Shown here: piece by piece, positions 4,629-10,171 of the stretch | Layout: each line of letters opens with the position of its first letter | Position numbering within the stretch: position 1 is the first letter of the stretch | Origin: Anaerolineae bacterium | GTDB lineage: Bacteria > Chloroflexota > Anaerolineae > Aggregatilineales > Aggregatilineaceae | Length of the DNA stretch: 10,171 nt | Direction of reading: 5' to 3' | NCBI GenBank assembly: GCA_016929355.1 | Contig: JAFGJA010000276.1 | Span: forward strand, 1-10,171 | Position numbers and translations under genes: made by a program | Notes under the pieces: model-generated | What the model was told of the DNA's origin: nothing | What the model saw: the letters and a program-made list of their open reading frames with translations, nothing else | The model's database searches: none

Positions 4629-7010
4629 CTACCCGCGCAAGCCTTTCGGCGGTTTGGGATCGGTGGGACGTTTGTCCTTGTCACCTTTTTCAACGCCGGA
4701 TTTCTTCAGTTCGTCCTGCACCATCGACGTGCTGAGGCTCACCGTCGATTCGTAAGGCGTATATTCCTTCGCTTCTTCCGGCGGGATCAGGGGCAGGGAG
4801 ATGTAAAACGTGCTGCCCGGATACGCTTCGGCATCGTGGCCCGGACTCTCGACCCAGATTTTGCCGCCGTGCGCCGTGATCACGCCGCGCGCGATGGTCA
4901 GGCCCAGGCCCGGTCCGGCTCCCATGAATTTAGTCGCGCCGGTGGAATGCAGGCTCGGATCGTGGGCGCGGAAGAATTTCTCGAAGATCAACTCGTGATT
5001 CTCTTTGGCGATGCCGATGCCGCTATCTTTGATCGTGATCACCAGCGTATTAGTATCTTCTTGCAACTGGCCGGAAATATCAATGCGGCCCCCGTCCGGC
5101 GTGTATTTGATCGCGTTTAACACCACGTTACGGAATGCCTGCACCAAACGCTGCATATCCGCCTGAATGGGGGGCAGGTCGCGCAGGCCGCGCGCGGAGA
5201 GCATCAGTTTGCGCTGCTTCACCGATTCGGTGAGCGGTTCAATCGCGGTACGCATACAATGCTCGACGCTCGTTTGGGCAAAGCGCAGGTCCATCGCGTT
5301 CACGTCAAGCTGGCTGGTATCGAGCATCGCGCCGATCAGGTTTTCCAGGCGATCCGCCGCTTTGCGTAAGTTCATCGTCATACCGCTCATCTGGTCCTGA
5401 TCGAGCAGCCCTTGCTCGTTCATGGCTTCCATGATGTCGGTATAGCCGCGAATCTGCGCGAGAGGGGTGCGTAACTCGTGGCTGGCAATCGTGATGAAGT
5501 CCGTTTTCACGCTGTCCAGACGTTCGAGTTGTTCTTTGGTTTCGGAGATCGTGCGGGCGAGGGCGGCTTGTTCGGCTTCGCGGCGGCGCAGATCGGAGAC
5601 TAAGCGCGCATTGCGCAGCGCGACCCCGGTTTGATTCGCCACCGTCATCAGCAGTTCGAGATCAAAATCCGTGAACGGATCGTCGGAGATTTTCGCGCCA
5701 CAGCACAGAATCCCGACCAGCGATCCCTGCACGATCACGGGGGCATAGGCGCTCATGCGGGTTTGCTGGAAAAATTGGCGATCTGCCGGGGGCGTATCTT
5801 TGAACACGGATGCATAATCGAGATCGTATTGCAGCAGCGCTTTACGGGTGGAGACAAAATGATTGTAGATCGGCGTGTTGGGCGTGACCTGCCCCGGTTT
5901 CTCCATGATCTCGCCCATGCCGAGCGGGAGCGGTTCGAGCAGCAGCCCGGTTTCGGTTTCGCCCGTGACCAGGATCAGCCCGCCGCGCCGCACGCGCAGC
6001 ACATCGCGCATGGTGCGCATGGTCGTTTCGACCAGGGGTTCGAGGTCCACCACGCCGGTAATGTCTTCGGTGAACTGGCGCAAAAGATGCGAAATGCCCG
6101 CCTGGGACCGACCAAACAGCCGCATAACAATGGCTTCGGCGATGGTGCGGAGGGGAATGTAAATCACCGCGACGAGGATCGCCAGCGCGCCGAGGATCAG
6201 GTAGAGGCTGTCGGTGGTATCTTTTTCCAGGTCTTGCGCAACCACCAGCGCGATAAACAGCACGATGGCCGTGACGCCGGTCATGATGCTGGTGGCGGCG
6301 GTGCGGCGGAAGGTCTGGCGAATGTCCAGCACGCGGTAGGCTTGCACGCTGTAGACGGCTCCCCCCAGGCCCGCAAACTGCACCACCCACCCGATCTGGG
6401 CTAGCACATCCTTGCCACTGGCTCCCATCGCCACGCCCACCAGGATCAACGGGATCACCAGCGTCATGAACAGGGCTTGATTAGCGATCTCCGGCAGGCG
6501 CGCGCGGTAGAAGGCATAGAGCGCCGCCAACAGCAGCAGCACGCCGATGACCAGCCAGCCGCCAAAAGCCAGGATATTCGGCCACAGGATCGGATCGTAA
6601 ATGTCCCGATACCAGCCATCCTGCCCGATGGTGAGATCATCCGTCATAAACGAGGTCGCCGCTTGCGCCGCAAACCAGACCAGGCCGAGCAGTATCCAGA
6701 GTGACACGAAACGCGATCCCAGGTAGCGCAGGGTGTGCGCGCCGAACAGGACAAGCATCAGGTTCACGAGGATAATCGCCAGGGCGGGCTGTGTCAGATC
6801 GCCCACAAACAGCGCTTCATAATCCGGGTTGGTCTGCGCGTCGGCGGGCATGATCCAGAGCGCTACCCCGGCCGCCGCGACGATGACCGCCAGCATCAGC
6901 CAGCGCCGCGCGATTCCCTGGCGTTCGCGGCTGCGCGTGAGCAGTGATAGCAGCAGCACACCGTAAGCCACCGCGATCCCGGCAGCTATCAAAGTTGTGG
7001 AGTCGGACAA
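4629..7010 (-). CDS. Membrane-bound sensor histidine kinase with GAF domain
   Basis: A 793-residue two-component sensor kinase that should autophosphorylate on histidine and pass phosphate to an unidentified response regulator. Residues 1-290 hold about nine hydrophobic segments (near 5-25, 37-55, 73-92, 98-118, 142-166, 176-197, 203-225, 240-260 and 268-288), so signal sensing is probably in or at the membrane. A GAF-like domain covers about 325-465 and a coiled segment about 470-500. The HisKA motif ASHELRTPL puts the phospho-acceptor at H511. The ATPase domain shows the N box with N632 (VVLNAIKYTPDGG), G1 DSGIGIA at 662-668 and G2 GAGPGLGL at 697-704; all look intact. A charged tail of about 45 residues follows. 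The start is TTG with a G-run ribosome site; no in-frame ATG lies between it and the upstream stop. No regulator is adjacent, so it is an orphan here. Confidence 0.93.
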   Translation of the reverse strand: MSDSTTLIAAGIAVAYGVLLLSLLTRSRERQGIARRWLMLAVIVAAAGVALWIMPADAQTNPDYEALFVGDLTQPALAIILVNLMLVLFGAHTLRYLGSRFVSLWILLGLVWFAAQAATSFMTDDLTIGQDGWYRDIYDPILWPNILAFGGWLVIGVLLLLAALYAFYRARLPEIANQALFMTLVIPLILVGVAMGASGKDVLAQIGWVVQFAGLGGAVYSVQAYRVLDIRQTFRRTAATSIMTGVTAIVLFIALVVAQDLEKDTTDSLYLILGALAILVAVIYIPLRTIAEAIVMRLFGRSQAGISHLLRQFTEDITGVVDLEPLVETTMRTMRDVLRVRRGGLILVTGETETGLLLEPLPLGMGEIMEKPGQVTPNTPIYNHFVSTRKALLQYDLDYASVFKDTPPADRQFFQQTRMSAYAPVIVQGSLVGILCCGAKISDDPFTDFDLELLMTVANQTGVALRNARLVSDLRRREAEQAALARTISETKEQLERLDSVKTDFITIASHELRTPLAQIRGYTDIMEAMNEQGLLDQDQMSGMTMNLRKAADRLENLIGAMLDTSQLDVNAMDLRFAQTSVEHCMRTAIEPLTESVKQRKLMLSARGLRDLPPIQADMQRLVQAFRNVVLNAIKYTPDGGRIDISGQLQEDTNTLVITIKDSGIGIAKENHELIFEKFFRAHDPSLHSTGATKFMGAGPGLGLTIARGVITAHGGKIWVESPGHDAEAYPGSTFYISLPLIPPEEAKEYTPYESTVSLSTSMVQDELKKSGVEKGDKDKRPTDPKPPKGLRG

Positions 7011-7022
7011 TGGGCACCCCCC
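7008..7022 (-). promoter_or_regulatory. Ribosome binding site and TTG start of the kinase gene
   Basis: On the minus strand a GGGGGG run at 7017-7022 precedes a TTG codon at 7008-7010 by six bases. The frame is closed by TAA at 7035-7037, and no ATG or GTG lies in frame between. TTG is therefore the best start unless translation begins at a downstream codon inside the first membrane segment. Confidence 0.6.
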
Positions 7023-7054
7023 ACAGGTAGAAAGTTAGTAGTTAGTTGTTGGTT

Positions 7055-7174
7055 CTTATGGAGAAATCAATTCGAAAACGCCTTATGTAGGGGCCGACCA
7101 ACGTGTCGGTCCAGGGCGAACACATTGGTTCGCCCCTACATGATCAGGCGGAAATTATTTGATTTCTCCATAAG
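7055..7174. mobile_element. MITE-like nested palindrome, 120 bp
   Basis: The outer ends are a perfect 16-bp inverted repeat: CTTATGGAGAAATCAA at 7055-7070 and its complement at 7159-7174. Inside is a second perfect pair, ATGTAGGGGC at 7085-7094 and GCCCCTACAT at 7132-7141. Inside that are two small hairpins, CCGAC-caacgt-GTCGG and GCGAAC-acattg-GTTCGC. The folded form would be a long stem with two branch loops. There is no open frame, so any movement would need a transposase supplied elsewhere. The inner GTAGGGGC...GCCCCTAC pattern resembles dispersed intergenic repeats common in environmental genomes (from memory). It sits 45 bp upstream of the kinase start. Confidence 0.75.
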
Positions 7175-7417
7175 TTTTCAGTTAAACGTTTGCGTTTTGC
7201 ACAGGGAGTTTGGCTCGTGCCGCACAAAACCACTCCTCTATAATAACCGGAATCCGATTAACTGGCGATAGAAACACCGGGAATCAGATCGGATTCACAG
7301 CGACGTTTTTAGCCGTTATTCATAACTCCTTGATGGAACAGAATGATAGCCTGTAAGGTCTTAAGGCATTGCCAACTCATTCTTTAGGGTTTATTTGCCT
7401 GCCCAGCATAGCGCGGC

Positions 7418-7436
7418 TGTCAGCTAAATGTCAGCT
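7418..7436 (+). promoter_or_regulatory. 11-bp-phased direct repeat resembling a PhoB/OmpR-family site
   Basis: TGTCAGCT occurs at 7418-7425 and again at 7429-7436, an exact 8-bp repeat with an 11-bp period. TGTCA-N6-TGTCA is the layout of Pho-box-type sites bound by OmpR/PhoB-family response regulators in other bacteria. Which regulator, if any, binds here is unknown. Confidence 0.4.
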
Positions 7437-7458
7437 TTCACGGGGTGCTGTATCCGGT

Positions 7459-7475
7459 CTGACCATCGCCTGACA
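7459..7475 (-). promoter_or_regulatory. Second 11-bp-phased repeat, opposite orientation
   Basis: CTGAC at 7459-7463 and CTGACA at 7470-7475 again have an 11-bp period. On the minus strand this reads TGTCA-N6-GGTCA, a weaker copy of the site at 7418-7436 facing it across about 22 bp. Two such sites make a chance origin less likely but do not prove binding. Confidence 0.33.
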
Positions 7476-7540
7476 CCCCAAAATCTGGTATGATCCATCC
7501 GGTTTGCGCGAAATAACTATGACCACTGAAAGAAACCAAT

Positions 7541-7663
7541 ATGGGCCTGATCGTCATCCAACATTACGGCGTGGGCCTGTTCTCCGACTGTCAGTACATG
7601 AGCCAGTATCTTAGCCCGTATCACTGGCTGAATGACTGCGAGCCGCCGCACGCCCACCCTTAA
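7541..7663 (+). CDS. Possible 40-residue small ORF or gene remnant
   Basis: ATG at 7541 is preceded by a weak purine stretch (GAAAGAAA) and runs to TAA at 7661-7663. The product would be MGLIVIQHYGVGLFSDCQYM, then SQYLSPYHWLNDCEPPHAHP. I recognise no family. It has a short hydrophobic start, several aromatic residues and two Cys. A second frame from ATG at 7519 overlaps it but stops after 31 codons. It lies in otherwise non-coding DNA between divergent transcription units. It may be a decayed gene end, a leader peptide or chance. Confidence 0.2.
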   Translation: MGLIVIQHYGVGLFSDCQYMSQYLSPYHWLNDCEPPHAHP

Positions 7664-7733
7664 ATCTTCACCCCCTGCAAGTTCATATCACCGATGTGGG
7701 CAGCGCATGTTGCGTCTGCCAGAGCTGTTCCTA

Positions 7734-7763
7734 TTGTCCGAAATCTGCTCGTTCAGGTATAAT
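7734..7763 (+). promoter_or_regulatory. Sigma70-like promoter for the ABC exporter operon
   Basis: TTGTCC at 7734-7739 and a perfect TATAAT at 7758-7763 are 18 bp apart. They point at the ATPase gene 130 bp downstream, leaving a leader of about 120 nt. It is the best-matched promoter in the window. Confidence 0.6.
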
Positions 7764-7792
7764 TTCGGAAAGCCGCAATTGTAATTTCAAGA

Positions 7793-7809
7793 CCCCTAAA
7801 TTTTAGGGG
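7793..7809. promoter_or_regulatory. 17-bp perfect palindrome, candidate operator
   Basis: CCCCTAAA-T-TTTAGGGG is a perfect inverted repeat with a single central base. It is placed about 30 bp past the -10 box of the exporter promoter, where a dimeric repressor could block transcription. The loop is too tight for a good terminator and no T-run follows, so an operator is more likely than an attenuator. The regulator is unknown. Confidence 0.45.
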
Positions 7810-7893
7810 GTAATATGCGGCGCGAGTCTCGTATGTTGATATATAAGGTCAATGCTTCGCACTGAGTTGCGTTTTCCGTAAAGGGGAAACATC

Positions 7894-8817
7894 ATGACAC
7901 AATCCATTATCGAAACCCACAACCTGACGCACCACTACGGTAGTTTTGTCGCGTTGCAGGCTGTGAATTTGACGGTACAACAAGGGGAAATTTTTGGTTT
8001 TCTGGGGCCGAACGGAGCCGGGAAAACGACTGCGATCCGCACGCTGTTAGACTTCATCCGTCCCTCGGCGGGATCAGCGACGATCTTCGGGCTGGATACG
8101 GTGCAAGACAGCGTAGCGATCCGGCGGCGTATTGGTTATTTGCCGTCCGAGTTGGCGCTGTGGGACAACTGGACCGGGATTCAGTATGTGCGCTGGCTGG
8201 AAGAGGTGCGCGGCGCGACAAATGGCTATCTCAAGGAAGCTGAACGCCTCGCCGCCCGGTTGGATTTTGATCTGGCGCGTTCGCTCAAGGGCATGTCCAC
8301 TGGCATGAAGCGCAAAATGGGCCTGATCGCGGCGTTGGCGCATAAGCCCGAACTGCTGATCCTGGACGAACCGAGCACCGGGCTTGATCCGTTGATGCAA
8401 GCGGTCTTTCACGAACTGATGCAGGAAGCGCGCAGCGAAGGCCGGACAGTATTCCTCTCCTCGCATAACCTGCCCGAAGTCGAGGCGATTTGTGATCGCG
8501 TGGGCATCATCCGGCAGGGGCAACTGGAAGCGGTGGAGTCGGTTTCGAACCTGACGCGCGTCAGCTTCCGGTGGTTGACCTTGACCGTTGCCGGTCCACC
8601 AACCGTGAATGGTTTCCAGCAAATCGCGGGGATCACCGATCTGAGTACGTCCGCATTACCCACTGGCGGATCGCAAATTCGGATGCGGATCGGCGGCGAT
8701 GTCAGTATGGATACCGTGATCAAGCAGGTTGCGCAGTTTACTGTCGAGGACATGCGTTTTGAGCATCCCACGTTAGAAGAAATTTTCCTGACGTACTACG
8801 GCGAAGGTGAGGCGTAA
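7894..8817 (+). CDS. ABC-2 type exporter ATP-binding subunit
   Basis: A 307-residue ATPase expected to power export by the permease(s) that follow, at the inner face of the membrane. It has Walker A GPNGAGKTT at 38-46, an ABC signature MSTGMKRKM at 134-142 (a departure from LSGGQ, in the style of drug-export ATPases), Walker B LLILDEP at 154-160, D-loop STGLD at 161-165 and the switch histidine H191. The Q-loop position reads GYLPSE, with Ser in place of Gln; related antibiotic-export ATPases often have YLPGE here. About 90 residues follow the nucleotide-binding domain and end in HPTLEEIFLTYYGE, as in DrrA/CcmA-like ATPases. The ribosome site AAAGGGGA lies 6 bases before the ATG. The permease start is one base after its stop, so the two are co-translated. 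The substrate cannot be told; lipid, drug or peptide are possible. Confidence 0.93.
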   Translation: MTQSIIETHNLTHHYGSFVALQAVNLTVQQGEIFGFLGPNGAGKTTAIRTLLDFIRPSAGSATIFGLDTVQDSVAIRRRIGYLPSELALWDNWTGIQYVRWLEEVRGATNGYLKEAERLAARLDFDLARSLKGMSTGMKRKMGLIAALAHKPELLILDEPSTGLDPLMQAVFHELMQEARSEGRTVFLSSHNLPEVEAICDRVGIIRQGQLEAVESVSNLTRVSFRWLTLTVAGPPTVNGFQQIAGITDLSTSALPTGGSQIRMRIGGDVSMDTVIKQVAQFTVEDMRFEHPTLEEIFLTYYGEGEA

Positions 8818-8818
8818 C

Positions 8819-9631
8819 ATGATCGCTACCTTTCGTAAAGCGTTCTGGGATTCGCGCATGGGGGTGTTGTGGCTGGCTGTGGGGTTGGCGCTTTATGCCG
8901 CCATGATGATGAGTTTCTATCCGATGTTGGTCGCGCAGGCCGCCGAACTGGACGATATGATCAAAAAGATGCCCAAGCAGATGATCGGTATGTTCTATTC
9001 CGGCGATCTGGATGAGTTCAGCGTATCCGATCCGGGCGTCTTTTTGCAGGGCCGCTACATGCTGTGGGCGATCATCGTCCTGGGCGTGACGGTGGGCAAT
9101 CAAGCGTTTAATGCGTTCATCAATGCCGAACGTACCGGAACAATGGACCTGATGCTGAGTTTGCCGGTATCGCGGCGCGGGTATCTGCTGGGCCGGATCG
9201 GGCATACGGCGCTGACCGTGCTGGTGGTGCTGGTCGTGTCGCTGATCGTGTTCCTCGGTTTTACCCTGGTCGTGGATGAATGGACGCTTTCTGTGCGCCA
9301 GCAAGCCGAAGCGATCCTGGCGGCATTTTTCCCGGTGATGGTGATCGCGGGCTTTGCGTATATGATCAATGCGCTCATTCCATCGAGCCGGCATTTTGGC
9401 GGCGGGCTGGTGTATGTGTTCGTGTTCGGCGCGTATCTCGTGCATAGCTTTTGCGTGACCATTGAGGCGCTGGAACCGATCCGCCCCCTGTTCCTGTATG
9501 ACTACTATGACGCGGGGCAGATCACGCGCGAGGGGCTGAACTGGGGCCATGTCGTGCTGCTGAGTGGGGTCGCGCTGGTGTATTTGGGCGTGGCGTACTG
9601 GCGGATCGATCAGAAAGAGTTGGGTGTATAA
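8819..9631 (+). CDS. ABC-2 type exporter permease, first copy
   Basis: A 270-residue membrane protein with about six hydrophobic segments (near residues 14-36, 76-100, 122-148, 165-190, 200-222 and 243-263). It is the expected partner of the preceding ATPase. A conspicuous motif region, FYSGDLDEFSVSDPGVFLQ, lies between the first and second segments. I chose the ATG at 8819, preceded by GAAGGTGAGG, over a GTG at 8807. The reasons are that it follows the ATPase stop by one base and that the aligned paralog downstream starts at the same point (MIATFRKAFWDS against MAAVFRKAFRDS). The family is an ABC-2 / NosY-like permease by layout; the substrate is unknown. Confidence 0.88.
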   Translation: MIATFRKAFWDSRMGVLWLAVGLALYAAMMMSFYPMLVAQAAELDDMIKKMPKQMIGMFYSGDLDEFSVSDPGVFLQGRYMLWAIIVLGVTVGNQAFNAFINAERTGTMDLMLSLPVSRRGYLLGRIGHTALTVLVVLVVSLIVFLGFTLVVDEWTLSVRQQAEAILAAFFPVMVIAGFAYMINALIPSSRHFGGGLVYVFVFGAYLVHSFCVTIEALEPIRPLFLYDYYDAGQITREGLNWGHVVLLSGVALVYLGVAYWRIDQKELGV

Positions 9632-9690
9632 CGGCGCTCAATACTGTGGCGAATCTGATTGACGTAGGGGCGGGGCTTGACGCTTGACCC

Positions 9691-9734
9691 GATTCCCCTT
9701 CTCCGTTTACGGGGAGAGGGCCAGGGGGAGGGGT
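9691..9734. repeat. G/C-run palindromic repeat after the first permease
   Basis: GATTCCCCTTCTCC-gttta-CGGGGAGAGGG-CC-AGGGGGAGGGGT has the same order of parts as the repeat inside the restriction enzyme read on its minus strand (GATTCCCCCTCCC, loop, GGGGAGGGGCCAGGGGTGGGG). It is the third copy found shortly after a gene 3' end. It may reduce expression of the downstream permease by pausing or termination. Confidence 0.7.
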
Positions 9735-9760
9735 AAATCTGCAACCATAGAGTCAGGTTT

Positions 9761-9894
<134 letters not shown>

Positions 9895-9901
9895 GTATAT
9901 G

Positions 9902-10171
9902 ATGGCTGCTGTTTTTCGGAAAGCGTTTCGTGATTCACGGCGCGGGACCATCTGGTTAGCGGTGGGCCTGGGCCTGTATATGGTATTCATCCTGTCATTT
10001 TTCCCGACGATTATCGATGAGTCGGAGAAATTTGACGAACTGTTGGAATCGTATCCCAAAGAAATGTTGTCACTGTTCTACGGCGGCGATGTGGAAGACC
10101 TCAGTTTGTCCGATCCGGCGACGTTTCTGCAAACCTATTTTTCGACCTATGGCATGTTGCTGTTAGGCGCG
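9902..10171 (+). CDS. ABC-2 type exporter permease, second copy (5' part)
   Basis: Ninety codons are present and the frame is open at the window edge. The product begins MAAVFRKAFRDSRRGTIWLA and aligns closely with the first permease along its whole visible length, including FYGGDVEDLSLSDPATFLQ against FYSGDLDEFSVSDPGVFLQ. It is therefore a tandem paralog, and the transporter may be a heterodimeric permease with one ATPase. Two ATGs are adjacent (9899 and 9902); the strong GGAGGT site at 9891-9896 is 2 and 5 bases away respectively, which favours 9902. The repeat-filled spacer before it means that, unlike the first permease, it is not translationally coupled to the upstream gene. Confidence 0.88.
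   Translation, partial: MAAVFRKAFRDSRRGTIWLAVGLGLYMVFILSFFPTIIDESEKFDELLESYPKEMLSLFYGGDVEDLSLSDPATFLQTYFSTYGMLLLGA

Larger units (their letters stand above)
7175..7540. other. Intergenic stretch without a supported gene
   Basis: No credible gene on either strand. It contains a TATAAT at 7239-7244 without a well-spaced -35 box; a 9-bp perfect inverted repeat (GAATCCGAT at 7250-7258 and ATCGGATTC at 7288-7296) with a 29-bp gap; and the phased direct repeats at 7418-7475. It is more AT-rich than the flanking genes, as expected for regulatory DNA between divergent genes. Confidence 0.5.

Noticed and set aside
5631..6404. Plus-strand 257-residue frame
   Set aside because: It is antisense to the GAF and membrane region of the kinase, with His/Asp/Gln-rich composition typical of a shadow frame.
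7239..7244. TATAAT as a promoter in the intergenic region
   Set aside because: There is no suitably spaced -35 box, and no convincing gene follows for almost 300 bp.
8738..9550. Minus-strand 270-residue frame
   Set aside because: It is antisense to the first permease; composition is rich in His, Gln and Arg, and there is no motif or ribosome site.

Overview
The window looks like a chromosomal accessory region of a moderately GC-rich environmental bacterium. The most likely source is Chloroflexota (Anaerolineae-like). That guess rests on the style of the restriction-modification enzyme, the multi-pass sensor kinase and the dense short G/C-run palindromic repeats; it is not based on any marker gene. 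No rRNA, tRNA or CRISPR array is visible.

Layout. (1) Bases 4-324, + strand: the end of, or all of, a small acidic protein of unknown function. (2) Bases 370-4482, - strand: a large single-chain type ISP / IIG-like restriction-modification enzyme with an N-terminal PD-(D/E)xK nuclease, a gamma-class N6-adenine methyltransferase and a C-terminal specificity region. Two blocks of foreign-looking repeat DNA interrupt its C-terminal half without breaking the frame. (3) Bases 4629-7010, - strand: a membrane-bound GAF-containing sensor histidine kinase with no response regulator beside it. (4) Bases 7011-7893: a long intergenic region with a MITE-like nested palindrome, phased direct repeats resembling response-regulator sites, a sigma70-like promoter and a 17-bp palindrome. 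(5) Bases 7894-10171, + strand: an ABC-2 type exporter operon, made of one ATPase, one complete permease and the start of a second, paralogous permease.

The most notable item is the larger insertion in the restriction enzyme (about 1882-2673). It encodes a complete-looking DUF559 (Vsr-like) endonuclease domain, bounded on both sides by inverted arrays of a short palindromic repeat. The repeat is read through as PLPASPASRGG- or SPSLLAGRGQGWG-like peptide. A second, nuclease-free block of the same repeat lies 640 bp away in the same gene (about 989-1242). Further relatives of the repeat sit at three intergenic positions, all just past gene 3' ends. The repeat has few stop codons in any frame, so it can sit inside genes and be translated. 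Together these suggest a repeat/nuclease mobile system that inserts into coding DNA without destroying the frame. Mobility and a role for DUF559 in it are inferences.

The enzyme and the kinase lie on the same strand, 146 bp apart, with one repeat copy between them. The exporter genes are transcribed divergently from the kinase and have their own promoter. A functional link between kinase and exporter is possible, but the sequence does not show one.
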